From NCBI GenBank assembly GCA_025360225.1, contig JANYCN010000064.1, positions 1 through 64,000 on the forward strand: a stretch of 64,000 bases of DNA. Reading direction: 5' to 3'. The notes under the pieces are model-generated. The model had not been told where the DNA came from, made no database searches, and saw only the letters and a list, made by a program, of their open reading frames with translations. Shown piece by piece: positions 17,525 through 26,255 of this stretch. The stretch comes from Actinomycetes bacterium. GTDB taxonomy: Bacteria > Actinomycetota > Thermoleophilia > Gaiellales > F1-60-MAGs149. Each line of letters starts with the position of its first letter. Position 1 is the first letter of the stretch. The position numbers and the translations under genes were made by a program.

Positions 17525-17569
17525 TTGCACCGATCCAACGCACCTGTCATGATCCCCGACCTGAGGTCG
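17525..17569 (+). promoter_or_regulatory. promoter and palindromic operator of the ABC cluster
   Basis: TTGCAC (17525-17530), a 17-base spacer and CATGAT (17548-17553) make a plausible sigma-70-type promoter. A perfect palindrome CGACCT-G-AGGTCG (17557-17569) covers the expected transcription start, as a repressor operator would. No regulator gene is adjacent. The binding-protein gene follows with a strong GGAGGAGG site. Confidence 0.45.
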
Positions 17570-17589
17570 AGGTACGGAGGAGGAACGGG

Positions 17590-18939
17590 ATGCACGGTGT
17601 CAGCAAGGGCGCCCGGCGCGGGTGGCTACTCGCGCTCGCGCTGCTCGCAAGCGCAGCGCTCGCGGCGTGCGGCGGGTCGTCGGACACGCCAGCCACGAGC
17701 GGCGGCGGGACGACCTCCGGCGGCAAGGTCGAGCTGACCTTCTGGTACTGGGGTGAGGACGACGCTCCGGGCGCGAACGGCTGGCTCGCGAGCGCGGTGA
17801 AGGCGTACGAGACCGCCAACCCGAACGTCTCGATCACGGTCGTGCCGCAGGCAACGGACACGTTCACCGCGACCTTCGCGACGGCTGCTGCCGCCAAGTC
17901 AGGCCCGGACATCGCCGCGCAGTGGGCGACCGGCCCCGTTCTCACCCAGGTCTGGAACGGCGCGATCACGGCGATCTCCGACCTCGTGCCGGCAGACGAG
18001 ACGAAGCACTGGCTGAACACCTCCGAGAACACCTACAACGGCAAGATCTGGGCGATGCCCGAGTACCTGATCGGGGTCCCGTGGGTCGGCAACAAGACCG
18101 TCCTCGCCCAGGCGGGGATCTCGACGCTGCCGACGACCTGGCCCGAGCTGATCGCTGACTGCACGGCGCTCCGCGCGAAGGGCGTCACCCCGTTCGCGTT
18201 CGGCAACGACACCTACTGGACGACGCAGCTGATGCTGCAGAGCCTGAGCTCGGTCGACGACGTCGTCCAGGCGTCGATCGGCAAGAAGAGCTACACCGCC
18301 CCGGAGTTCGCTGACTTCGAGAAGGGCTGGGCGCAGATGGCCTCCGCAAAGTGCTTCAACGACGACGTGTCCTCGGTACCGATGTCGAAGGGCACAGAGC
18401 AGTTCGCGGGCGGCAAGGCGGCGATGACGATCGGCACCGACGGCAACGTTCGCGCCTGGGCGAAGACGCTCGGCGAGGCGAACATCATGCTCGGGAAGTG
18501 GCCGACGTACGGCTCAGGCCCGCTGAAGGACTACTACAACGCGACGCAGTCAACCTCCTACTTCGTCACGTCGTGGTCGAAGCACCAGAAGGAGAGCGCG
18601 GCGTTCCTCGTCTTCCTCCACTCCGCAGAGCAGATCAACGCCTGGTACGCGGCGACCGGCACGCCGCCGGCCGATGACCGCTTCGACACGACGAAGATCA
18701 CCGGTGCGATCGACAAGCAGCTGTACTCGTTCAACACGACCGGGCCGCAGGTGTGGCTGCAGAACTTCTTCCCGCCTCAGGTCGACGGCAACGGCAACGC
18801 GCCGGCCCAGCAGCTCGTGCTCGGCGGCCAGGGTGACGCGGCTGCCGCGGCAACGACGCGGGAGACCGCGGCCGCGCAGTGGCGTGCACAGAAGCCCGAC
18901 GAGGTGAAGAACTGGTCCAACTTCCACCCGGGCGGCTAG
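17590..18939 (+). CDS. CUT1-type ABC transporter substrate-binding lipoprotein
   Basis: This is a 449-aa family 1 extracellular solute-binding protein. A signal peptide ends in a lipobox (LAAC, about residue 27), so it should be lipid-anchored outside the membrane. The mature part starts with a GGSSD linker and ELTFWYWGEDD. It continues as a sugar-type binding protein with GTEQFAGGKAAMTIGTDGN, where a conserved GK-AM segment is usual. A purine-rich GGAGGAGG precedes the ATG. Two CUT1 permeases follow after three enzyme genes. The ligand is unknown. No ATPase gene is nearby, so a shared MsiK-like ATPase is likely. Confidence 0.9.
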   Translation: MHGVSKGARRGWLLALALLASAALAACGGSSDTPATSGGGTTSGGKVELTFWYWGEDDAPGANGWLASAVKAYETANPNVSITVVPQATDTFTATFATAAAAKSGPDIAAQWATGPVLTQVWNGAITAISDLVPADETKHWLNTSENTYNGKIWAMPEYLIGVPWVGNKTVLAQAGISTLPTTWPELIADCTALRAKGVTPFAFGNDTYWTTQLMLQSLSSVDDVVQASIGKKSYTAPEFADFEKGWAQMASAKCFNDDVSSVPMSKGTEQFAGGKAAMTIGTDGNVRAWAKTLGEANIMLGKWPTYGSGPLKDYYNATQSTSYFVTSWSKHQKESAAFLVFLHSAEQINAWYAATGTPPADDRFDTTKITGAIDKQLYSFNTTGPQVWLQNFFPPQVDGNGNAPAQQLVLGGQGDAAAAATTRETAAAQWRAQKPDEVKNWSNFHPGG

Positions 18940-18943
18940 CGGC

Positions 18944-19717
18944 TTGCGTCTGCTGACCGACCAGGTCGCGATCGTCACGGGCGCTGCTCGGGGGATCGGG
19001 TTCGGGATCGCGGGCGTCCTCGCTGCCGAGGGCGCCCGCGTGATTCTCGCTGACGTCGATGGCGACGGCGCGCAGGCGGCGAGCGAGCGTCTCGGCGCCT
19101 CGACGGAGGGGTGCGCGCTCGACGTCACCGACCGCGCCGCGTGTCTCGCCCTGGCAGCACGTGTCCGGCACGAGCACGGCAGGATCGACGTCCTCGCGGC
19201 GAACGCCGGCATCTACCCCGAGGCGACGATCCTGGAGATCGACGACGCGAACTGGGATGCGATCATGTCGGTGAACGTCCGCGGCATGCTGAACGTCATG
19301 CAGGCGTGCCTGCCGACGATGATCGAGCGCCGCTACGGCCGCATCGTCGTGACGTCATCGATCACCGGCCCGATCACCGGCCAGCCAGGATTTGGCGTCT
19401 ACGGCGCGTCGAAAGCGGCGATGCTCGGGCTGATCCGGTCGGCAGCGATCGAGGTTGCTCGGCAGGGGGTGACGATCAACGCGGTGATGCCCGGCAACGT
19501 CCGGACTCCCGGCTTCGAGGAGGTCGGCGAGGCGCACCACCGACGGATGCTTGCCTCGATCCCCGCAGGTCGGCTGGCCGAGCCTGAGGACATCGGCTGG
19601 GCCGTCCGGTTCCTCGCCGCTCCGGAGGCCGGCTACATCACCGGACAGACGCTGGTCGTCGACGGCGGGCAGGTCCTGCCGGAGTCTGCGATCGACACCA
19701 CGGAGGACAACGGATGA
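18944..19717 (+). CDS. SDR family oxidoreductase
   Basis: This is a 257-aa classical short-chain dehydrogenase. It has TGAARGIG, DVDGDG after strand 2 (NAD-type), NAGI, catalytic Ser in VTSSITGP and Tyr-Lys in VYGASKAAM. It starts at TTG 4 bases after the binding-protein stop and ends in an ATGA overlap with the aldolase-like gene, so it is in the ABC operon. The C-terminus is that of an ordinary 3-oxoacyl-reductase-like or sugar dehydrogenase. It probably oxidises a hydroxyl on the imported compound. Confidence 0.85.
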   Translation: MRLLTDQVAIVTGAARGIGFGIAGVLAAEGARVILADVDGDGAQAASERLGASTEGCALDVTDRAACLALAARVRHEHGRIDVLAANAGIYPEATILEIDDANWDAIMSVNVRGMLNVMQACLPTMIERRYGRIVVTSSITGPITGQPGFGVYGASKAAMLGLIRSAAIEVARQGVTINAVMPGNVRTPGFEEVGEAHHRRMLASIPAGRLAEPEDIGWAVRFLAAPEAGYITGQTLVVDGGQVLPESAIDTTEDNG

Positions 19718-20844
19718 TCACCTCGTCGGAACGGACGTACCGGCTGCTCGAGGCTCAGGTCGGCCTGAGGCTAGCGGAGGTCGAGACTCCCGTCGCGGTG
19801 ATCGATCTCGACCGGCTCGACGCGAACCTGGAACGCCTCCAGACCTACGCCACCACGCATGGGATCGCGCTCTGGCCGCACACCAAGACCCACAAGGCCC
19901 GCGAGATCGGTGTCCGTCAGCTGGCCCTCGGAGCGGCCGGGCTGACGGTCGCGAAGAGCGGCGAGGCGGCGGTGTTCCACGAGGCCGGCGCCGAGCGGAT
20001 CCTGATGCACTATCCACCGTTCGGCGAGCCGAAGGCTGAGCGCCTCGCGGTGCTCGCCGCCGAGGGCCTCGAGCTGACCGTCGCCGTCGATAGCGTGCAG
20101 GGTGCGGAGGCACTGTCGCGCGCCCTGGCGCGGCATGGCGCGCACGCGGCGCTGCTCGTCGAGCTCGACTCTGGCCTGCACCGCACCGGCCAGCCAACGG
20201 TCAATGGAGCGCTCGCGGTCGCCCGTGGCCTCTCACGCCTGCCGAACGTCACCGTCGCCGGGATCAGCACCTACCCGGGCCACTGCCGCGGCGATGCGGC
20301 GATGGTGCACCGCCAGATCCTTGCTGCAGACGAGCTGCTGCGCGCGACGCGCGACGCGTTCATCGACGCCGACATCGACTGCCGACGCATCTCGGGAGGC
20401 TCGACGCCGACCCGCTACCACACGCACGAGACGTGCGTGAACGAGCTGCGTTCCGGCACGTACGCCCTCCACGACCGCAACGATCCTGCCGACCCCGGCG
20501 TGGAGATGGGGGCGCTGTGGATCGAGGTGTCGGTGATCTCTGACGCGGTCGCCGACCAGGTCGTGATCGACGCAGGATCGAAGACCTTCACCAGCGATAG
20601 CCACGACGACGGCGGCAACGGGGTGATCATCGGCAGGCCCGACGCGCGGCTACGCCAGATCAACGAGGAGCACGGCTACGTCGACGTCTCCCGCGACGCC
20701 GACCGCCCAAGGCTCGGCGATCACCTGCAGGTGATCCCGAACCACGCGTGTGGCTGCGTCAACCTCCACGACGCCCTGCTGGCGGTGCGTGGTGGCGTCG
20801 TCGAGTCCGTCCTGCGGGTTGCCGGTCGCGGCGTGATCCGCTGA
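19714..20844 (+). CDS. D-threonine aldolase/D-serine dehydratase-like PLP enzyme
   Basis: This is a 376-aa fold III PLP protein of the alanine racemase-N group. The lysine in WPHTKTHK is the expected Schiff-base residue. The C-terminal NHACGCVNLHD carries the His and Cys metal ligands typical of D-threonine aldolases and eukaryote-type D-serine dehydratases. The family acts on D-beta-hydroxy amino acids. It overlaps the SDR stop (ATGA) and is followed 3 bases later by the amidase gene. It may cleave a D-hydroxyamino acid released from the imported amide; the precise reaction is inference. Confidence 0.82.
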   Translation: MITSSERTYRLLEAQVGLRLAEVETPVAVIDLDRLDANLERLQTYATTHGIALWPHTKTHKAREIGVRQLALGAAGLTVAKSGEAAVFHEAGAERILMHYPPFGEPKAERLAVLAAEGLELTVAVDSVQGAEALSRALARHGAHAALLVELDSGLHRTGQPTVNGALAVARGLSRLPNVTVAGISTYPGHCRGDAAMVHRQILAADELLRATRDAFIDADIDCRRISGGSTPTRYHTHETCVNELRSGTYALHDRNDPADPGVEMGALWIEVSVISDAVADQVVIDAGSKTFTSDSHDDGGNGVIIGRPDARLRQINEEHGYVDVSRDADRPRLGDHLQVIPNHACGCVNLHDALLAVRGGVVESVLRVAGRGVIR

Positions 20845-20847
20845 ACG

Positions 20848-21756
20848 ATGCAGCGATTCCTCGCCCGCGACGCGAAGTACGCCTACAGCCCTCGCCACGC
20901 CTCGATCGGGACCGTCGAGCGGGGCGAGACCTTCACCGTCGAGTGCGTGGAGGGCTGGTCGAGCTACTTCCGCTCGCCAACCGACTTCACGCCCGAGTCC
21001 CACCACGCGGCGGAGGCGGTGAAGTGGGCCGTGACCGGCCCGATCGGCGTCGCCGGCGCGCGGGCGGGCGGGGCCGTGGCGATCACGCTGCAGGCCGTCG
21101 AGATCACGACGCCCGGCGTTGCGGTGTACGGGCCATACGCGGAAGGGGCCGACCCCTTGTCGTGGTGGGACAACGAGACAGGCGTCGAGATCTACCCGCT
21201 CAGCGACGGCGAGATCCGCTTTGACGAGCGAACGACGCTCCGCGCGCGGCCGATCGTCGGCTGCCTCGCGACCGTCCCCGGCGAGGGCGAGCGCCACGCC
21301 ATGCTCCAGGGCACCTACGGCGGAAACCTCGACTGCAAGCTGCTCGGTGTCGGCGCGACGTTCGTGCTGCCGAGCGCGATCGATGGCGCCGGGCTGTACC
21401 TCGGCGACTGCAAGGGGTTGATGAGCGACGGGGAGATCGTCGCGCCGCCCGAGGTCGGGGCGCTCATCACGGCAAGCGCCGTGCCACGCGATCGGCCAGC
21501 CGAGATGCGCTGGCCAAGGATCGAGACGGCGACGCACATCACGACCGTCGTCTCGGCGAACCCGCTCGAGCGTGCTGCCCGCGAGGCGTTCGCAGAGCTC
21601 CTCGCTTGGATCACATCGGATTACGATATAACTCGTCGCCAGTGCGCGCTGCTGATGGCGATGGTCGCCGACACCGGCATCTGCCAGGTCTCGAACACCG
21701 AGTGCACTGCGTACTGCACCGCTCCCCTCGACGTCCTCTCACGGTACGCCCGATGA
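20848..21756 (+). CDS. acetamidase/formamidase family protein
   Basis: This is a 302-aa protein of the FmdA/AmdA fold. The N-terminus SPRHASIGTVERGETFTVEC, the central TGPIGVAGARAGGAVAI and the HAMLQGTYGGNLDCK stretch are typical; the last includes a conserved Gly-Gly-Asn. The family hydrolyses short amides such as formamide and acetamide. It lies between the aldolase-like gene and the permease genes (ATGA overlap), so its substrate is probably an amide made from the transported compound. Confidence 0.87.
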   Translation: MQRFLARDAKYAYSPRHASIGTVERGETFTVECVEGWSSYFRSPTDFTPESHHAAEAVKWAVTGPIGVAGARAGGAVAITLQAVEITTPGVAVYGPYAEGADPLSWWDNETGVEIYPLSDGEIRFDERTTLRARPIVGCLATVPGEGERHAMLQGTYGGNLDCKLLGVGATFVLPSAIDGAGLYLGDCKGLMSDGEIVAPPEVGALITASAVPRDRPAEMRWPRIETATHITTVVSANPLERAAREAFAELLAWITSDYDITRRQCALLMAMVADTGICQVSNTECTAYCTAPLDVLSRYAR

Positions 21757-22637
21757 GGAGCCCCGGCTCGCGCCTACGCGCGACCATCACCTCCTACCTG
21801 CTGATCCTGCCCGCAGGCGCGTTCCTCAGCGTCGTGTTCCTCTACTCGCTCGCGCGCCTCGGATACATCTCCGTCCACAACGGCAACACCGGCCTCGAAG
21901 GGCCAGCGCAGATCGACGCGTACCGGTTCATCGTCGACGACCCGCTGTTCCGGCAGGCCGTCAAGCACAACCTGCTGCTGCTGCTCTCCGTCCCCGTCGT
22001 GACGGTTCTGGCGCTGACGATCGCGTTCGTCTTGCACGAGGGAATCCGTGGCTGGCGTCTCTACCGCACGATCGTGTTCGTGCCGTACATGCTCGCCATC
22101 CCCGTTCTCGGCACGACGTTCGTGTACCTGTTGAGCCTGAACGGCATGCTCAATAGCCTTCTGCAGACGATCGGGCTCGGCTCGCTTCGCCAGGACTGGC
22201 TCGGTGACCCGAGCTACGTTCTCGGCTCGATCGCGACGATCATCATCTACCACGAGCTCGGCTTCGGCGTCGTGCTGTTTCTCGCACGCCTCCTGAGCCT
22301 GCCGGAGGAGGTCGATCAGGCGGGCCGCATCGACGGCTGCACCTGGTGGCAGCTGCGTCTGCGCATCACCCTGCCGCAGATGCGCAGCGTGATCATGGCG
22401 TTCGTCACCCTCGAGCTGATCACGATGCTCTCGTGGGTGTTCGCGTACGTCTACTCGACGACGCACGGCGGACCGAACTTCGCCTCGAGCGTCCTCGAGC
22501 TGTACATCTTCAACGACGCGTTCTCCTTCCAGGCACCGAGCTTTGCCGCCGCCGCCGCGATCCTGCTGCTTGCCGCGACGACGGTGCTGATCGCGATCCA
22601 GGTGAAGCGCACGAGCGTGGAGGTAAACCCTGAGTAG
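21753..22637 (+). CDS. CUT1 ABC transporter permease (MalF-like)
   Basis: This 294-aa inner-membrane permease has about six hydrophobic helices. The EAA loop EEVDQAGRIDGCTWWQLRL contacts the ATPase. The start overlaps the amidase stop as ATGA. It should form a heterodimer with the next gene product. Its position after three enzymes, rather than directly after the binding protein, is less usual. Confidence 0.9.
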   Translation: MRSPGSRLRATITSYLLILPAGAFLSVVFLYSLARLGYISVHNGNTGLEGPAQIDAYRFIVDDPLFRQAVKHNLLLLLSVPVVTVLALTIAFVLHEGIRGWRLYRTIVFVPYMLAIPVLGTTFVYLLSLNGMLNSLLQTIGLGSLRQDWLGDPSYVLGSIATIIIYHELGFGVVLFLARLLSLPEEVDQAGRIDGCTWWQLRLRITLPQMRSVIMAFVTLELITMLSWVFAYVYSTTHGGPNFASSVLELYIFNDAFSFQAPSFAAAAAILLLAATTVLIAIQVKRTSVEVNPE

Positions 22638-23466
22638 CATCCACCACCGCAGCACGGCCGGCTGGGCTGGCGCGCAGGCGGCGATGGTCGGCGTCGGCGT
22701 GATGACGCTCTACCCGCTGTACTTCATCGTCATCACGGCGTTCAAGACGCGCAAGGAGTACCTCTCCAACCAGTTCTGGCCGCCGTCCGACCCGACGCTG
22801 GAGAACCTTCGCCAGGCGTTCCGCAGCGGCGACCTGCTCACGTGGGTCGCGAACAGCCTGCTGCTGACGGTGGTGAGCGTGCTCCTCGCCGCGATCGTCG
22901 CGGCGCTCGCCGCCTACCCGCTCGCACGCTCGCGGTTCCCCGGCCGCAGCGCATTTCTCGGGTTGAACATCGTGCTGATGGTGGTGCCACCGGTCGTGCT
23001 GATCGTGCCGCTGTTCCTGTTCTTCGTTGACCGGGGGATGGTCAACTCGCGCGTCGCCGTCGTGATCATCTACGTTGGTCTGCTGATCCCCTTCTCGGTG
23101 TACATGCTGACGAACTTCTTCGCGACGATCCCACGGTCGTTGGAGGAGGCGGCGAGGATCGACGGCGCAGGCCAGCTGCGAACCCTGTGGAGCGTGATCG
23201 CGCCCCTCTCAGCGCCGGCGATCGTCACCGTCGTCGTCGTCAACGCGGTGTGGGTGTGGAACGAGCTGCTCGTCGCCCTCGTGTTCCTGCAGGACAACAA
23301 CGCGCGCACCCTGACCGCCGGGCTGACGTTCTTCCAGGGACGGTTTCTCACGAACGAGCCGCTCGTCATGACCGGCGCGCTGATCGCAACGGTGCCGATG
23401 CTCGTGCTCTACGTCGCCGGCCAGCGCTTCTTCATCAAGGGGCTGACAGCGGGGTTCGGGAAGTGA
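22630..23466 (+). CDS. CUT1 ABC transporter permease (MalG-like)
   Basis: This 278-aa partner permease begins with the transmembrane segment MTLYPLYFIVITAFK. It has a MalG-type EAA loop (LEEAARIDGAGQLRTLWSVI) and ends KGLTAGFGK, as the family does. The first ATG is at 22684 and would trim the cytosolic N-terminus. A GGAGG at 22619-22623 lies 6 bases before a CTG at 22630 that overlaps the upstream stop, so CTG may be the real start. The last 32 bases overlap a convergent hydrolase gene. Confidence 0.87.
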   Translation: MSSIHHRSTAGWAGAQAAMVGVGVMTLYPLYFIVITAFKTRKEYLSNQFWPPSDPTLENLRQAFRSGDLLTWVANSLLLTVVSVLLAAIVAALAAYPLARSRFPGRSAFLGLNIVLMVVPPVVLIVPLFLFFVDRGMVNSRVAVVIIYVGLLIPFSVYMLTNFFATIPRSLEEAARIDGAGQLRTLWSVIAPLSAPAIVTVVVVNAVWVWNELLVALVFLQDNNARTLTAGLTFFQGRFLTNEPLVMTGALIATVPMLVLYVAGQRFFIKGLTAGFGK

Positions 23467-24061
23467 CGCCGGCGAGCGCGAGCACCGCCTGCTGCGCGAC
23501 CCGCTGCCACCTGACGGCGTGACGCAGCAGCTTGTGCTCACCGCCGTGGATGATCAACCGCTCAAGGGTGCGAGCACACGGAGCGGCCTCAGCGGCGTAC
23601 CGCGCTGACTCCGTCGGCGGCGTCGAGCGGTCGTGGTCGCCCTGCACGATCACCACGTGGCGACCCTCGAGCTGGCTCACCGGCTCCCCCGGCGGCACCC
23701 AGGGTGCGAGCGCGACGACGCCAACGACGGCGGACGAGTCGGCGACTCGGAGAGCCACGCGCGCGCCCATCGAGTGTCCGAGAAGGACGATCGGTACGCC
23801 CGGCCAGCGGGCGCGTACGTCGTCGATCGCCGCACGTCCGTCGGCCTCACGGGCGCCGTCGTTCCAGCCGGCGGCGCCGTAGCGCACGAACGCGACGGCG
23901 ACCCCCTTGCGCGCCAGACCGATCGCGAACGGGTACATCCGCACCGCCGCGAGGGCAAGGGGGCCAGCGCGGCGCGTGGTGCGCACGTGCCCGCCGTGCA
24001 GCACGACGACGACTGCCGCGGCCGGCGACCGGGGCTCGACCACACGCAGGAAGCGCGCCAT
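23435..24061 (-). CDS. alpha/beta hydrolase
   Basis: This is a 208-aa serine hydrolase. It has VVVVLHGGHV (oxyanion region), the nucleophile elbow LLGHSMGAR, an acidic residue in VQGDHDRSTP and the final His in IHGGEHKLL. It is short, with little room for a lid. The ATG at 24061 overlaps the stop of the upstream three-repeat gene. It is the last gene of the lipoate/2-oxoacid dehydrogenase operon and converges on the permease gene. The substrate is unknown. Confidence 0.83.
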   Translation of the reverse strand: MARFLRVVEPRSPAAAVVVVLHGGHVRTTRRAGPLALAAVRMYPFAIGLARKGVAVAFVRYGAAGWNDGAREADGRAAIDDVRARWPGVPIVLLGHSMGARVALRVADSSAVVGVVALAPWVPPGEPVSQLEGRHVVIVQGDHDRSTPPTESARYAAEAAPCARTLERLIIHGGEHKLLRHAVRWQRVAQQAVLALAGVTSRTPLSAP

Positions 24062-25326
24062 CAGGAGCGGGCGGCGATCGCGTGGAGCGCGACGCCGAGC
24101 TCGCGGAAGCGTCCAATCGAGCCACCAAGCCCGCCCCACGGGTCGGTCAGCACCTTCCAGGCAAGCACCTGTGACCAGCCGGCGGAGAGCGATCCACCGA
24201 GGAGCCGAGCCGCCACCTCGCGGGCGTACGGCACGTAGTCGAGCGTCGCTGCATCGTCATCGACCAGGTCAAACGGGTCGGCGTCGTAGATCGCCTCGTG
24301 CACCGCTCGAGCGAAGGGCTCGCGGGCGAGGATCCCCGCCACGTCGCGGACGGCTGGCTCCGCCAGGGCGGGGTTCTGGCCCGCCAGCTCGCGGTAGAGG
24401 GTGGTGAGGTCGGCGAGATCCACACCGAACGCTCGATACTCGGCGATCGACGCAAGCTCACCCCCGAGCTCCCACTGTCGACAGACCGCCCAGGCGATCG
24501 CCCCGCACACGGCTGCGTCGCTCGGCACGTCACGGACGAGGCGCGCTACCTCGTCGGCGACCAGCGGGCACGTCGACTCGGTGAGGCCATCCACCGTCAT
24601 CAGCTCGTGCCGCTCGAGGAGCGCGACGATTCCGGCGGCGAGCGGATCGTCCGACTCGTCCTTCACGGCCGGCTGAGGCGGCGGAAGCCCCGGAAGCTCG
24701 CCAAGGATGAAGGGGACGAGCGGCACGAGGGCCGCGAGGTCCTCGCTGACCAGGGCGAGCGGCGCCTCGGACACCGTTCCGAACTCGGCCAGCAGCAGCG
24801 CCGAGGCGACGACGGCCCAGCCTGCCGCGTCGAGCGACTCGCCCTCGATCGGCGCAGCAAGCGCCACGGCGACGTTCTCGTAGCGCCGGAAGGCCGCCGT
24901 GTGCGCTGACGGTGAGATGTCGAGGTCGGCGATGCCAGCGGGGTCGTGGTCGTCGAGGATCCCGAGGATCGCGGTGTCGAGCAGGTCGAGCAGCTCCGAT
25001 GGACCTTCATCGTCGTCGTCGTCCTCGTCTGGGTCGTAGCTCCCAGCCACCTCGTCGGATGCTGCGACGGCAGCGGCAACGTCGCAGCCGACCCCCGCGA
25101 ACCGCTCAAGCGGGCCCGCCTCGGCCGCTCCCATTCGACGGCTGAGGAGCGCCCAGATGACGGCCGCACACTCGCCCGGCAGGAACGCTTCGCCCACGAC
25201 AACCTCTGCGACGTCCTCGGCCTCGGCGCCATAGGCGTCCTCGGCATCGAGGCCCGGCAACATCACGCCTAGCGGGTCGTGCTCGGCGAGGAGCGCGACG
25301 ATGCTGTCACGCAGCGACGCCTCCAT
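24061..25326 (-). CDS. unknown acidic protein with three internal repeats
   Basis: I do not recognise this 421-aa protein. It contains three related units, beginning DSIVALLAEHDPLGVM (near residue 5), TAILGILDDHDPAGIADL (about 120) and AGIVALLERHELMTVDGL (about 230). Each is followed by a helical stretch with small residues. A run of acidic residues (DPDEDDDDDEG) links units one and two. There is no signal peptide or membrane helix. Its ATG overlaps the lipA stop and its stop overlaps the hydrolase start, so it belongs to the lipoate operon. A scaffold role is possible but unproven. Confidence 0.65.
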   Translation of the reverse strand: MEASLRDSIVALLAEHDPLGVMLPGLDAEDAYGAEAEDVAEVVVGEAFLPGECAAVIWALLSRRMGAAEAGPLERFAGVGCDVAAAVAASDEVAGSYDPDEDDDDDEGPSELLDLLDTAILGILDDHDPAGIADLDISPSAHTAAFRRYENVAVALAAPIEGESLDAAGWAVVASALLLAEFGTVSEAPLALVSEDLAALVPLVPFILGELPGLPPPQPAVKDESDDPLAAGIVALLERHELMTVDGLTESTCPLVADEVARLVRDVPSDAAVCGAIAWAVCRQWELGGELASIAEYRAFGVDLADLTTLYRELAGQNPALAEPAVRDVAGILAREPFARAVHEAIYDADPFDLVDDDAATLDYVPYAREVAARLLGGSLSAGWSQVLAWKVLTDPWGGLGGSIGRFRELGVALHAIAARS

Positions 25327-26252
25327 CACAGAGCGGCGGCCCTGATCGCGCCGGTCGCAGCCAGCTGCTGCTCCTCGGCACGGTAGCTCGAGCGCACGAG
25401 CGGACCGGCGAACACCGAGCCGAAGCCAAGCCGCTCGCCTTCGGCCCGGAACCGACGGAACGAGTCGAGCGCCACCCAGCGATCGAGCTCGAGATGCCGC
25501 GGCGTCGGCTGCAGGTACTGGCCGATGGTCACGACGTCGACACCGCTCGCCCGTAGGTCGCCCATCGTCTCGACGATCTCGTCGTCCGTCTCCCCCATCC
25601 CCGCGACGATGCCAGACTTCACCAGCAGCGCCGGCCGCTGCGGCCAACGCTCGGCCCAGACCTCGCGCGCCCGACGCAGCAGGTGGAGCGCAGCGTCGTA
25701 GTCGCCCTTGATCCGCACGATCGGCTGCACGCGCCGACACGTCTCGATGTTGTGGTTGAACACGTGCGGGCCCGCCTCGAGCACGGTCGCGAGCGCCGCC
25801 TCCTCCGCCCCGAGGAAGTCGGGAACGAGCACCTCAACGGTTGTCTCCGGGCAGCGTCGCCGCAACGCGGTGATCGTCTGCGCCCAGTGCACGGCGCCGC
25901 GATCATCGAGGTCGTCGCGGTCGACGCTCGTGACGACGACGTGACGCAGGCCCATCCGCTGAGCCGCCGCCGCGACCTTTGCCGGCTCGAGCGGATCAAG
26001 GTCCTCGCCGTGCTTGCGTGAGCGCACGGCGCAGTAGCGGCAGGCGCGCGTGCACGTCTCGCCGAGGATCTGGAAGGTCGCGGTGCCGCGTCCCCAGCAC
26101 TCACCGATGTTCGGGCAACGCGCCTCCTCGCAGACGGTGTGAAGGTTGCCGTCGCGCACGATCTCCAGCAGCTCACCGAAGCGCGATCGCTGGGAGGGCG
26201 CGCGGACGGTCATCCAGTCGGGACGCTCGCGGGCGATCGGCGACCAGGGCAT
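25326..26252 (-). CDS. lipA: lipoyl synthase
   Basis: This 308-aa radical SAM enzyme inserts two sulfurs into octanoyl-protein. The auxiliary cluster cysteines (CEEARCPNIGEC), the radical SAM cysteines (CTRACRYC) and the C-terminal RSSYRAEE with its essential Ser are all present. It sits downstream of lipB and the E2 gene whose lipoyl domain it would serve. The stop overlaps the next gene (ATGA). It is 3 bases from the VOC gene upstream. Confidence 0.97.
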   Translation of the reverse strand: MPWSPIARERPDWMTVRAPSQRSRFGELLEIVRDGNLHTVCEEARCPNIGECWGRGTATFQILGETCTRACRYCAVRSRKHGEDLDPLEPAKVAAAAQRMGLRHVVVTSVDRDDLDDRGAVHWAQTITALRRRCPETTVEVLVPDFLGAEEAALATVLEAGPHVFNHNIETCRRVQPIVRIKGDYDAALHLLRRAREVWAERWPQRPALLVKSGIVAGMGETDDEIVETMGDLRASGVDVVTIGQYLQPTPRHLELDRWVALDSFRRFRAEGERLGFGSVFAGPLVRSSYRAEEQQLAATGAIRAAAL

Positions 26253-26255
26253 GGC

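Noticed and set aside
15555-17543. A 662-codon open frame extending the acyl-CoA dehydrogenase upstream across the thioredoxin gene
   Set aside because: The upstream part is low-complexity Arg/Ala sequence antisense to a clear thioredoxin; homology begins at the ATG at 16706.
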